NCBI GenBank assembly: GCA_005880055.1
Contig: VBJS01000036.1
Span: 8,706-39,450, forward strand
Reading direction: 5' to 3'
DNA from: Chloroflexota bacterium
GTDB lineage: Bacteria; Chloroflexota; Dehalococcoidia; SM23-28-2; RBG-16-64-32
DNA: 30,745 nt
This document shows, one piece after another, positions 1 to 6,700 of the stretch. The position numbers were made by a program, and so were the translations under genes. How positions within the stretch are numbered: the stretch's first letter is position 1; each line of letters opens with the position of its first letter. A model generated the notes under the pieces. That model searched no databases and was not told the origin of the DNA. It saw nothing but the letters and a program-made list of their open reading frames with translations.

Positions 1-894
1 CGCGATCGCCGCCGTCACACCATCGCCCACGGAACTCGCCACCTGGCGCGCCGAATCCTGGCGCGCATCACCGGCCGCGAAGAGCCCTTGCCGCTCCGTT
101 TTCATCCAGGCGTCCACTATCACGTGCTTGCCGGCGTCCATCGGCACCAGGCCTTCCAGGAAGCCAGTGTTTGGGTGCTGGCCGATGAAGATGAACACCG
201 CGGAGACCGGCATCTCGCTCGTTTCGCCGGAAGCGACATTCCGCAGCCGCGCGCCCGTCACCTCATTCTCGCCCAGTATCTCCTCCACCACCGTGTTCCA
301 GGTGAACGACATCTTGGGGTTTGCGAAGGCACGCTCCTGCAGCACCCGGCTGGCGCGCAGCTCGTCACGGCGGTGGACGACGGTGACCTTTTCCGCATAG
401 CGGGTGGTGAATAAACCCTCGTCCATCGCCGCGTCCCCGCCTCCGACAACCGCCACATCATGGCCCTTGAAGAACGCCGCATCGCAGGTGGCGCAGTAGG
501 ACACGCCCTTGCCCGTCAGCCGCTCCTCGCCCGGTACCCCCAGGCGGTTATATTCCGCCCCGCTCGTAACGATCACCGCCTTGGCGAGGAACTCGTCCGT
601 GTTGGTACGCACACGCCATCTTCGCCCCTCGGGTTCAACCGCCCGGACCTCGACGTATTCTGTCTCCATCCCCTGCGACTCCGCCTGCTTAAGCATCGTC
701 TGCGCCAGGTCGAACCCGTTTACGGTGGGGACGCCGGGGTAGTTCTCCACCAGCTCGGTAAGCGAGATCTGCCCGCCAACCACGCCCTTCTCCAGCAGCA
801 CTGTGCGCCGCCGGCCTCGCGCAGCATAGAGACCGGCGGCGAGCCCTGCCGGGCCGCCGCCGATGATTACAATATCGTATTCTCGTTCACTCAT
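1..894 (-). CDS. trxB: Thioredoxin reductase, C-terminus cut by window edge
   Basis: FAD- and NADPH-dependent flavoenzyme that reduces thioredoxin in the cytoplasm. The frame is open from ATG at 894 to the window edge, giving 298 residues of the usual 310-320. Visible marks are the N-terminal FAD dinucleotide loop (GGGPAGL after IVII), the redox-active CATC motif at residues 134-137 (bases 484-495) preceded by GVPGEERLTGKGVSY, the NADPH loop VVGGGDAAMDE, and the C-terminal FAD segment GLFAAGDARQDSARQVASSVGDG. It lies 36 bases downstream of trxA on the same strand, so the two probably form one operon. Only the last few residues are missing. The assignment is secure from the CATC motif and its flanks. 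Confidence 0.96.
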   Translation of the reverse strand, partial: MSEREYDIVIIGGGPAGLAAGLYAARGRRRTVLLEKGVVGGQISLTELVENYPGVPTVNGFDLAQTMLKQAESQGMETEYVEVRAVEPEGRRWRVRTNTDEFLAKAVIVTSGAEYNRLGVPGEERLTGKGVSYCATCDAAFFKGHDVAVVGGGDAAMDEGLFTTRYAEKVTVVHRRDELRASRVLQERAFANPKMSFTWNTVVEEILGENEVTGARLRNVASGETSEMPVSAVFIFIGQHPNTGFLEGLVPMDAGKHVIVDAWMKTERQGLFAAGDARQDSARQVASSVGDGVTAAIA

Positions 895-930
895 GTGTAG
901 GAATGGACACTTGTCGGGCCTTGGCGCCTT

Positions 931-1257
931 CTAGACGAGCGCCTTCTCCAGCGACTTCTTCAGATCGCTCTTGGGCCGGAAGCCGATAACCTGGTCCACC
1001 AGCTGCCCATCCTTAAACACGATCAGCGTGGGGATGCTGCGGATGCCATACTTGGCGGCCGTCTCCATATTGTCGTCGGTGTTCATCTTGAAGAAGCGTG
1101 CGCGGCCTTCGTATTCGCCAGCCAGCTCCTCGACCAGCGGCGCTACCATGCGGCAGGGACCACACCACGGCGCCCAGAAGTCCACCATTACCGGCACATC
1201 AGCCTTCAGGACCTGCGCGTCCCAATCGCTATCTGTTACTTCTACCGGCTTAGCCAT
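931..1257 (-). CDS. trxA: Thioredoxin
   Basis: Small dithiol-disulfide oxidoreductase, 108 aa, the classic family length. The active site is WCGPC at residues 31-35 inside VDFWAPWCGPCRMVAP, and the cis-proline loop RSIPTLIVF follows near residue 76. The start is firm: a full AGGAGG Shine-Dalgarno sequence sits 7 bases before the ATG. It is reduced by the TrxB encoded just downstream. The gene is transcribed away from a CsoR-family repressor gene, and the shared upstream region holds a TTGACA/TAACAT promoter with a G/C-tract palindrome in its spacer. This suggests metal- or thiol-responsive control of the thioredoxin system, which is an inference. Confidence 0.97.
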   Translation of the reverse strand: MAKPVEVTDSDWDAQVLKADVPVMVDFWAPWCGPCRMVAPLVEELAGEYEGRARFFKMNTDDNMETAAKYGIRSIPTLIVFKDGQLVDQVIGFRPKSDLKKSLEKALV

Positions 1258-1289
1258 TTTTGATCCTCCTTGAGCGCCGTCTGGACAGC

Positions 1290-1319
1290 TTGACCTCTAT
1301 TCCATCACAATGTTACTAT
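1290..1319 (+). promoter_or_regulatory. Promoter of the CsoR-family gene
   Basis: TTGACC at 1290-1295, an 18-base spacer, then TACTAT at 1314-1319. The -10 box runs into the palindrome at 1318-1334, so the expected transcription start near 1326 lies inside the operator. This fits autorepression. The match is by eye only. Confidence 0.5.
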
Positions 1320-1339
1320 ACCCCCAAGGGGTATGTCAA
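1310..1339 (-). promoter_or_regulatory. Promoter of trxA-trxB
   Basis: Read on the minus strand, a perfect TTGACA (plus-strand 1339-1334) is followed by an 18-base spacer and TAACAT (1315-1310). The spacer is almost exactly the 17-base palindrome at 1318-1334. A repressor bound there would sit between the -35 and -10 boxes. Confidence 0.5.
1318..1334. promoter_or_regulatory. CsoR-type operator palindrome
   Basis: ATACCCCCAAGGGGTAT: a perfect 7-base inverted repeat (ATACCCC / GGGGTAT) around a 3-base centre. G/C-tract arms flanked by AT are typical of CsoR/RcnR/CstR-family operators. It overlaps the csoR -10 region and start region, and it fills the spacer of the opposing trxA promoter. Position and symmetry are seen directly; the binding protein is inferred from the adjacent gene. 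Confidence 0.65.
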
Positions 1340-1638
1340 TGAGCGAGCCGCAAGTCGAGACAAAGACCGAAATCGAAGCGATCCTCACCCGCTTGAGGCG
1401 CATCGAGGGCCAGATCCGTGGTATACACCGCATGCTGGCCGAGGACCGCGTCTGCGAGGACATCGTAACCCAACTGATGGCCGCCCGCAGCAGTCTGGAC
1501 CAGGTAGGCCTGCTCATCATCGATCAACACATCGACCGTTGCCTCATCGCCGACCAGCAGCCCGCGGAAGCCCTCAAGAACTTGCAAGAAGCCCTCCGCC
1601 TCTGGCTGCGCTTCGGCGGCCAGGTCAAGCAAGAGTAA
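1339..1638 (+). CDS. csoR: CsoR-family metal-sensing repressor (copper type)
   Basis: All-helical DUF156 repressor that lets go of DNA on binding its effector. 99 aa from ATG 1339. An in-frame ATG lies 6 bases upstream at 1333, but the AAGGGG at 1326-1331 is 7 bases from 1339 and only 1 base from 1333, so 1339 is preferred. The Cu(I) ligand set Cys-His-Cys is present at C39, H64 and C68, with the 25- and 4-residue spacings of M. tuberculosis CsoR (C36/H61/C65). This argues against the RcnR (C-H-H), FrmR and persulfide CstR (no His) subtypes. The helix-1 signature LRRIEGQIRGIHRML is intact. No copper exporter is visible nearby; the divergent neighbour is trxA-trxB. Copper sensing is therefore inferred from ligands and the target from operator position. 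Confidence 0.9.
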   Translation: MSEPQVETKTEIEAILTRLRRIEGQIRGIHRMLAEDRVCEDIVTQLMAARSSLDQVGLLIIDQHIDRCLIADQQPAEALKNLQEALRLWLRFGGQVKQE

Positions 1639-1660
1639 CTTCTGCAATAGAGGACGCATC

Positions 1661-1690
1661 CGTTCGTCCTGAGCTTGTCGAAGGATGACG
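1661..1690. repeat. REP-like intergenic repeat
   Basis: The core TTCGTCCTGAGCTTGTCG followed by AAGGATGA forms a short imperfect hairpin (TCCT...AGGA and CTT-GTCG-AAG). From memory this motif recurs in intergenic DNA of many unrelated GC-rich bacteria and yields spurious peptides such as VRPELVEG. It lies between the csoR and tetR genes. There is no U-run, so it is not a clear terminator. Only one copy of this exact motif was seen in the window. Confidence 0.55.
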
Positions 1691-1798
1691 CCCGGGGCCA
1701 GCGAACCCTGAGCCTGCCGACGGGTGAGCGCTTTGCGCCCGGGAACTCATCGAATCCGCACCGCCAGCTCTGCACCCTGGGCGCCTCCTTCCTCGCCC

Positions 1799-1822
1799 TG
1801 CTATAATACTGACCAGTCGGTA
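1799..1822 (+). promoter_or_regulatory. Extended -10 promoter with overlapping TetR-type operator
   Basis: TGCTATAAT at 1799-1807 is a perfect extended -10 element, and no -35 box is obvious. Its last base begins an inverted repeat TACTGAC-CA-GTCGGTA (1807-1822) with one mismatch, which would cover the transcription start near 1814. Placement 85 bases upstream of a TetR-family gene suggests autoregulation. Confidence 0.6.
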
Positions 1823-1906
1823 TCGTCGCTCCGCCGCGCACCTATTCTGCCAAACAAACTCGATGACGGGCCATCATCACAAGAGCTACCATTCACTCCA
1901 ATACAC

Positions 1907-2524
1907 ATGACCACCACCGCTGAACCAGTCGCCAAGAGGCGCCGCCGCGAGGAGACGCGCGGGCGCCTCGTCGAAAGTGCCCTGTCTGTGTTCGCCCGCC
2001 ATGGCTACGAGCGCGCTACCGTGGATGAGATCGTCCGCGACGCCGGCTACTCAAAGGGCGCCTTCTACGTGCACTTCGAAAGCAAGGAGGACCTCTTCTG
2101 GTCAATGCTCGAGCAGCGTATCGAGGCCCAGCAGGAGGCGCTCCGCCAGGCCATCGACGCGTCGCAAACCGTGGCTGCCAACGAGCGCCGCATCCTGGAG
2201 GCGATTTTTGCCCTCAACCGCCAGGACGTGTCCTGGCCTGCTCTCTTCCTCGAATTTGCCGCTCACGCCGGCCGCAACGAAAGGGTCCGCGAAAAGCTTG
2301 CCGCGATGTACGAGCGTTGGCACAACTTCACCGTGGAGATGCTAAGGGTCGGCCAGGAAGCCGGCCATGTACGAAAGGACCTCGATATCCCCTTCATGGC
2401 CGCCGTAACAATCGCACTGGTTGAGGGCAGCCTGATGCAATCGCGCCTCGCGCCGCCCGCCATGCGACTCGATAAGCAAGTGGAGCCGCTGGCCGAGCTA
2501 CTGGCTCGCTGGGTCGAGGCCTGA
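1907..2524 (+). CDS. TetR/AcrR-family transcriptional regulator
   Basis: Ligand-controlled dimeric repressor, 205 aa from ATG 1907. The frame is open further upstream to 1724, but that part crosses the promoter and is low-complexity, so the later ATG is chosen. Residues 17-63 are a standard TetR N-terminal HTH domain (TRGRLVESALSVFARHGYERATVDEIVRDAGYSKGAFYVHFESKEDLF). The C-terminal helical part (WPALFLEFAAHAGRNERVREKLAAMYERW) resembles the AcrR-type ligand domain, and the effector cannot be read. No clear Shine-Dalgarno sequence. An operator-like repeat overlaps its own promoter. Its last 27 bases overlap the 3' end of the convergent plsX. No efflux pump or other obvious target is adjacent. 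Confidence 0.92.
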   Translation: MTTTAEPVAKRRRREETRGRLVESALSVFARHGYERATVDEIVRDAGYSKGAFYVHFESKEDLFWSMLEQRIEAQQEALRQAIDASQTVAANERRILEAIFALNRQDVSWPALFLEFAAHAGRNERVREKLAAMYERWHNFTVEMLRVGQEAGHVRKDLDIPFMAAVTIALVEGSLMQSRLAPPAMRLDKQVEPLAELLARWVEA

Positions 2525-3553
2525 TCCGGCCGCCCGCACGCGCGCGGGCGCAACTTCCCGAATCGCTTCCAGCATCTGTGACCGCACCGCGTCACGCGCC
2601 ACTCGCAGCGCGCTCACTATCGCCCGTGCGTCGCTGCGTCCGTGACCGATGAAGACGAGGCCGTTTACCCCGAGCAACGGCCCGGCGCCGTACTCTCGGT
2701 AATCCACCTTCTTTCGCACATGGGCGAACGCAGGCAACAGCGCTGCCCCGGCCGCCAGGTACCACGGCCGGCTGCGTATGGCGGAGCGGATTTCTCGCAT
2801 GACGTAATCGGCAGTCCCCTCCATCGTCTTCACGGCGACATTGCCACTGAAGCCGTCCGTCACGATGATGTCCGCCTTGCCGAAGGGAAGGTCCCGGCCC
2901 TCGACGTTACCAATGAAGTTGAGCCCGCTCTCAGCTAGCAAAGTGTAGGCCTCCTGCGAGAGCTGCGAGCCCTTCTCCGCTTCCTCCCCAATGTTAAGCA
3001 GGGCGACGGTTGGGTTCGGCGTCTGCCAGACGCGCTGTTTGTATGCCGCCGCCATCTGCGCCCATTGTAAAAGGTATTCCGGCTTAGCGTCCGCGTTCGC
3101 ACCAACGTCGAGGAGCACGGTCAACTTGCCCGATAGCGGCAGCAGGCCGACGAGGGACGGCCGCTCGATCCCGCGGATACGGCCCAGGTACATGATGCTT
3201 GCGGCCATAACCGCCCCCGTGTTTCCGGCCGAAACAAACGCCTGCGCCTCGCCCCGCTTCAAGAGCCTGAGAGCGACGGCGATCGAGGAGTCCTTCTTGT
3301 TGCGCGCCGCCTGCGCCGGATGGTCATCCATCTCGATAATATCGGCCGCCGGGACGATGCTAATCGCGTGCGGCGGCGGCCCACTCCTGCGAATCAGCGC
3401 CTCGATGGTCTCTGCCCGCCCCACTAGAGCGATGCGCAGCCCTAATTCGCGCGCCGCCTGCACAGCACCCTGAACGATCTCTTTCGGCGCGTTGTCACCC
3501 CCCATCGCATCCAGGGCGATTATCGGTTCGGCGATACCGTCGTTGCCGCTCAT
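2498..3553 (-). CDS. plsX: Phosphate acyltransferase PlsX
   Basis: Makes acyl-phosphate from acyl-ACP, the first step of phospholipid synthesis in PlsX/PlsY organisms; peripheral to the membrane. 351 aa, close to the usual 330-350. Family signatures are ALDAMGGDNAPKEIVQGA at the N-terminus, FVSAGNTGAVMAASIMYLGRI, RPSLVGLLPL, LLDVGANADAKPEYLLQWAQMA, LLNIGEEAEKGS, FIGNVEGRDLPFGKADIIVTDGFSGNVAVKTMEG and YGAGPLLGVNGLVFIGHGRSDARAI near the C-terminus. It is often clustered with fabD/fabH/acpP elsewhere, but not here: the upstream gene on the same strand is an M20 amidohydrolase 46 bases away. Its 3' end overlaps the convergent tetR gene by 27 bases. No strong Shine-Dalgarno sequence precedes the ATG. 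Confidence 0.97.
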   Translation of the reverse strand: MSGNDGIAEPIIALDAMGGDNAPKEIVQGAVQAARELGLRIALVGRAETIEALIRRSGPPPHAISIVPAADIIEMDDHPAQAARNKKDSSIAVALRLLKRGEAQAFVSAGNTGAVMAASIMYLGRIRGIERPSLVGLLPLSGKLTVLLDVGANADAKPEYLLQWAQMAAAYKQRVWQTPNPTVALLNIGEEAEKGSQLSQEAYTLLAESGLNFIGNVEGRDLPFGKADIIVTDGFSGNVAVKTMEGTADYVMREIRSAIRSRPWYLAAGAALLPAFAHVRKKVDYREYGAGPLLGVNGLVFIGHGRSDARAIVSALRVARDAVRSQMLEAIREVAPARVRAAGSGLDPASQ

Positions 3554-3599
3554 CGTGAGGCGCCCGTATCATCAGCCAAGCGGCTAACGGCTCCCAACC

Positions 3600-4781
3600 T
3601 CATCTTTCGGCTCGAAACTCCTCCCACATTCGCCGCCGCAGCCCTTCGTCGAGCAGCACATCGATTCCGGTCATGGCTATCGCTTTCGCCGCGTCAAGCA
3701 GCCCCTCGTGCCCGGACTCGCTCTTCGCGAACTCCCTGAAATCCACGGTGTGAATAGGCACATGCTGCGGGGCGATCGCGATGCTCGGGTGGATGCCCGG
3801 TACGATCTGGCTAACGTTCCCCATGTCCGTCGAGCCCATCGAGCGGCTGGACTCCGGGCTTACGACCTTCCGGCCCAGCGACTCCACGTTCGCGCGGTAA
3901 GCCTCTGCCAGCGCCAGGTTCGTGCGCATCGTCTTGTAGCGCGACTCCTCGCCCCAGCGGTGCTTCAGGTCACAGCCCGTCGCGGCGGCCGCTCCCTGGA
4001 AGCAGCCGAGCACCTTCGGCTTCAGCACTTCGTCGATGTACCCATCGTCCTCGCTCCTGATCAGCAGCTTGGCCGCCGTGTGGTGCGGGATCACGTTCAC
4101 AGCCTGTCCGCCGTCGGTGATGATCCCATGCACCCGCGCCGAGTCGCGGAGCTGTTGGCGTAGCAGCCCTATATTCACGAAAGCGGCGACCATGGCATCC
4201 AAGGCGTTGACGCCAGCCTCCGGACGCGCCGCGGCGTGCGCCGCCTTCCCCTCGAACTCGACGTCTAATTCTAGGCAGGCGAGCGCGTAGGCGATCGCGG
4301 TGTCCCGGTTACCGGGGTGCACCATCATCGCGCAGGTCAGACCATCGAAGGCGCCGCTGGCCGCCATGTACACCTTCCCGCCCGCGGCCTCCTCCGCCGG
4401 CGTCCCGATAACGAGCACCGTTCCCCCCGTCTCCTCCACAAGAGGCCGCAGGGCAATACCGGCCGCGCAGGACGCCGTGCCGATGATATTGTGCCCGCAG
4501 CCGTGACCCACCCCAGGCAGCGCATCGTACTCGGCGATCAGCGCCACCCGCGGCTCGCCTGAGCCAAACGATGCCCGGAACGCTGTCGGTATCTCGCAAA
4601 TGCCTCGCTCTACTTCGAATCCATTCGCCTTCAGGAGGCCGGTCAGCAGCTCCACTGACCTCACTTCCTCGAAGGCGATCTCCGGGTTCGCATGGATCTG
4701 CAGCGAGAGAGCGATCAGTTCGTCACGTCTGGCGTCGACATCTGCTTGTGCCCGTCGCTTTAAGTCGCCCGTATCCGGCAT
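3600..4781 (-). CDS. M20-family amidohydrolase / peptidase (PM20D2/AbgB-like)
   Basis: Zinc-dependent hydrolase of amide or dipeptide bonds, probably cytoplasmic (no signal peptide). 393 aa. The M20D metal and catalytic signatures are visible: GHGCGHNIIGTA around C95 and H97, PAEEAAGG with E130/E131, HPGNRD with H155, and a C-terminal HTVDFREFAKSESGHEG ligand region. The dimerisation domain sits roughly at residues 170-290 (KAAHAAARPEAGVNALDAM). The closest families I recall are p-aminobenzoyl-glutamate hydrolase and PM20D2-type N-acyl or dipeptide hydrolases; the true substrate cannot be read. The start is supported by AGGAGG four bases before the ATG. It is followed by plsX on the same strand and divergent from apt. 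Confidence 0.9.
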   Translation of the reverse strand: MPDTGDLKRRAQADVDARRDELIALSLQIHANPEIAFEEVRSVELLTGLLKANGFEVERGICEIPTAFRASFGSGEPRVALIAEYDALPGVGHGCGHNIIGTASCAAGIALRPLVEETGGTVLVIGTPAEEAAGGKVYMAASGAFDGLTCAMMVHPGNRDTAIAYALACLELDVEFEGKAAHAAARPEAGVNALDAMVAAFVNIGLLRQQLRDSARVHGIITDGGQAVNVIPHHTAAKLLIRSEDDGYIDEVLKPKVLGCFQGAAAATGCDLKHRWGEESRYKTMRTNLALAEAYRANVESLGRKVVSPESSRSMGSTDMGNVSQIVPGIHPSIAIAPQHVPIHTVDFREFAKSESGHEGLLDAAKAIAMTGIDVLLDEGLRRRMWEEFRAER

Positions 4782-4852
4782 CCCGCCTCCTGTTTTCAGC
4801 CAGAGCCTACCATCTGTACTCCTCTGTGTAATCTGTGCCTCCCGGCGGCCAC

Positions 4853-4861
4853 TGGTATACT
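4853..4861 (+). promoter_or_regulatory. Extended -10 promoter of apt
   Basis: TGGTATACT (TG-N-TATACT) lies only 12 bases upstream of the apt ATG, and no Shine-Dalgarno sequence lies between. Transcription would start near 4868, giving a nearly leaderless mRNA. The upstream stretch 4811-4840 has a repetitive TCTGTG pattern of unknown meaning. Confidence 0.5.
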
Positions 4862-4873
4862 CGTAGCCGCGCC

Positions 4874-5389
4874 ATGGACCTTCGAAGCCTTATCCGGGAC
4901 GTCCCCGATTTCCCGCAGCCCGGAATCCTCTTCCGAGATATCACGCCGCTCCTGCAGAACGCCGCCGCACTACGCCACGTAATCGATCGGTTCACCGAGG
5001 AGTTCCGCGACGCCGGCGTGCACGCCGTCGTCTCCATAGAGTCGCGCGGCTTTCTCTTCGGCGCGCCGCTCGCCTATAACCTTGGCCTCCCTCTCATTCC
5101 CGTGCGCAAGCCGGGCAAGCTGCCCGCCGCCCGGATGACGGTCGAGTATGCGCTCGAATATGGCACCGGCGAGCTGGATATCCACCAGGATGCGCTCCAG
5201 ACGGGTCAGCGAGTCATCATCGTGGATGACCTACTCGCGACCGGCGGCACGGCGATGGCGGCCGCGAAGCTTGTTGAGTTGCTCGGCGCCGAGGCCCACA
5301 GCTTCGCTTTTTTGGTCGAACTACGCGGCTTAGGCGGGCGCGCACGCCTAGAGGACTACGTAATCCTTTCACTTATTCAATACGATTGA
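4874..5389 (+). CDS. apt: Adenine phosphoribosyltransferase
   Basis: Converts adenine and PRPP to AMP. 171 aa from ATG 4874, the standard length. The frame stays open 13 codons upstream, but those codons cover the promoter. Apt signatures are DVPDFPQPGILFRDITPLL at the N-terminus, ESRGFLFGAPLAY, RKPGKLP, the hood residues EYALEYG and the PRPP loop VIIVDDLLATGGTA. There is no ribosome-binding site, and a TG-TATACT box 12 bases upstream implies leaderless or near-leaderless translation. MtnP, two genes downstream, releases adenine from methylthioadenosine, so Apt would close that salvage loop. Apt lies before the riboswitch and is not under its control. Confidence 0.97.
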   Translation: MDLRSLIRDVPDFPQPGILFRDITPLLQNAAALRHVIDRFTEEFRDAGVHAVVSIESRGFLFGAPLAYNLGLPLIPVRKPGKLPAARMTVEYALEYGTGELDIHQDALQTGQRVIIVDDLLATGGTAMAAAKLVELLGAEAHSFAFLVELRGLGGRARLEDYVILSLIQYD

Positions 5390-5427
5390 GCCCTAGCAGC
5401 TAACACCTAGTACCTCTCATCCGATGA

Positions 5428-5457
5428 TTGACACCCGCCGCGGGCCCGCGATACCAT
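5428..5457 (+). promoter_or_regulatory. Promoter of the SAM-riboswitch transcript
   Basis: Perfect TTGACA at 5428-5433, an 18-base spacer, then TACCAT at 5452-5457. The start near 5464 lies about 20 bases before the first helix of the riboswitch. Confidence 0.6.
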
Positions 5458-5484
5458 CGCCTCAAGACCACAAGCGAATAGCAG

Positions 5485-5604
5485 CGCTCTCATCCAGAGC
5501 GGTGGAGGGAACGGCCCAACGAAGCCCGGCAACCGGTCCGCCGAAAGGCGAGAAGACGGTGCCAACTCCGGCCCTTCCGGCAACGGAAGGGACAGATGAG
5601 AGTG
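5485..5604 (+). promoter_or_regulatory. SAM-I (S-box) riboswitch aptamer
   Basis: The closing P1 helix pairs 5485-5494 (CGCTCTCATC) with 5595-5604 (GATGAGAGTG). Between them are the conserved S-box landmarks: CCAGAGCGGTGGAGGGA with the kink-turn region, AACGAAGCCCGGCAACC, a GGTGCCAACTCC core, and a perfect 8-bp P4 hairpin CCCTTCCG-GCAA-CGGAAGGG with a GNRA loop. It is followed at once by an intrinsic terminator, so SAM binding should stabilise P1 and allow termination before mtnA. It controls methylthioadenosine salvage genes here, not metK. Confidence 0.95.
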
Positions 5605-5613
5605 AACGGAAGG

Positions 5614-5639
5614 ACTTCTCCACCGCGAGAAGTTTTTTT
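5614..5639 (+). terminator. Riboswitch expression-platform terminator
   Basis: A 7-bp stem ACTTCTC / GAGAAGT with a 6-base loop (5621-5626), followed directly by seven T residues (5633-5639, the first shared with the stem). The 5' arm can pair alternatively, with a bulge, with the GAGAGT of the riboswitch P1 3' strand, which would be the antiterminator. That alternative pairing is inferred. Confidence 0.88.
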
Positions 5640-5701
5640 GTGCCCGGAGAACCGATATAGCGACTGAGTTCCGACCAATAAATTGGCTCAACGAAGGCAG
5701 G

Positions 5702-6700
5702 GTGCGCTATCTGGATCAGACACGCCTGCCCGATGAAGAAGTTTGGAAGGAGACATCCGATTACCGCGAGATCGCGCGGGCAATCAGCCGTCTCGAGGTC
5801 CGTGGGGCTCCGCTCATCGGTATCACCGCCGCCTACGGATTGGCGCTTGCCGCCGCAGCGGGCGAAGACGTCGTCCGGGCAGCCGAGGAACTCCGCGCCA
5901 CTCGGCCCACAGCCGTGAACCTCCCCTGGGCGCTTGACCGCTGTCTACGGGCGACCGAGGGCCTGTCCGAACCGGCAGAAGTGAAGAAGCGACTGGTTGG
6001 GGAAGCGATCGCGATCCATGAAGAAGACATCGCGGCGAACCACCGCATCGGCGAGTACGGCGCGGCGCTTCTCGATAACGACACGCAATCGATCCTAACG
6101 CACTGCAACGCAGGCGCTTTAGCGACCGGTGGATATGGTACCGCGCTCGGCGTCATACGCTCCGCTCACCTCGGCGCCTGTCCCCGGACCGTCTACGTGA
6201 ACGAAACCCGCCCTCTGCTCCAGGGCGCACGACTGACGGCATGGGAACTCTCCCGAGACCACATTCCGTGCGTCATAATCGTCGACAGCGCCGCCGGGTC
6301 GTACATGCGGCGCGGCGAGATAGACGCCGTGATCACGGGCGCCGACCGCATTACGGCCAATGGAGACGTCGCCAACAAGATCGGGACATACCCGCTGGCC
6401 GTACTCGCCCGCGAGAACGATATCCCGTTCTATGTGGCGGCGCCGACCAGCACCATCGATCTTTCCCTAGCGTCCGGCGATGAGATCCCGATAGAGGAGC
6501 GGTCGCCGACAGAAGTGACTTCGCTCCGGATCGTAAGGATCGCGCCATGGGCTCGCGACGTTCTGGCGGAGAACCGAGCGTTCGACGTCACTCCCAACAA
6601 GTACGTGACCGCGATCATCACCGAAAACGGCGTGGCCAGGGCGCCGTACCAAGAGACAATTGCTGCGCTCTGCAAACAAGAGGTGCCCGCCCGTGGTTGA
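5702..6700 (+). CDS. mtnA: S-methyl-5-thioribose-1-phosphate isomerase
   Basis: Aldose-ketose isomerase that converts methylthioribose-1-phosphate to methylthioribulose-1-phosphate in methionine salvage; eIF2B-like fold. Signatures are RGAPLIGITAAYGLALA, RPTAVNLPWALDR, ILTHCNAGALATGGYGTALGVIR (catalytic Cys), ETRPLLQGARLTAWEL, ITGADRITANGDVANKIGTYPLAVLA (catalytic Asp) and IPIEERSP. The first canonical start in frame is GTG 5702 (332 aa). Homology continues 15 codons upstream: IATEFRPINWLNEGR at 5657-5701 matches the conserved I-x-W N-terminus of the family, there is no ATG, GTG or TTG there, and GGAGA sits 6 bases before an ATA codon at 5657. The real start may be that AUA, giving 347 aa. 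It overlaps mtnP by 8 bases. Confidence 0.95.
   Translation: MRYLDQTRLPDEEVWKETSDYREIARAISRLEVRGAPLIGITAAYGLALAAAAGEDVVRAAEELRATRPTAVNLPWALDRCLRATEGLSEPAEVKKRLVGEAIAIHEEDIAANHRIGEYGAALLDNDTQSILTHCNAGALATGGYGTALGVIRSAHLGACPRTVYVNETRPLLQGARLTAWELSRDHIPCVIIVDSAAGSYMRRGEIDAVITGADRITANGDVANKIGTYPLAVLARENDIPFYVAAPTSTIDLSLASGDEIPIEERSPTEVTSLRIVRIAPWARDVLAENRAFDVTPNKYVTAIITENGVARAPYQETIAALCKQEVPARG

Noticed and set aside
1260..1688. 142-codon frame starting in the trxA-csoR gap
   Set aside because: Out of frame with csoR over the same bases; ends in the VRPELVEG peptide produced by the intergenic repeat.
1724..1906. Longer N-terminus for the TetR protein
   Set aside because: The extension runs across the extended -10 promoter and operator and lacks family similarity.
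5424..5660. Open frame across the riboswitch that reads SSRAVEGTAQRSPATGPPKGEK
   Set aside because: This peptide is the well-known false translation of an S-box riboswitch.
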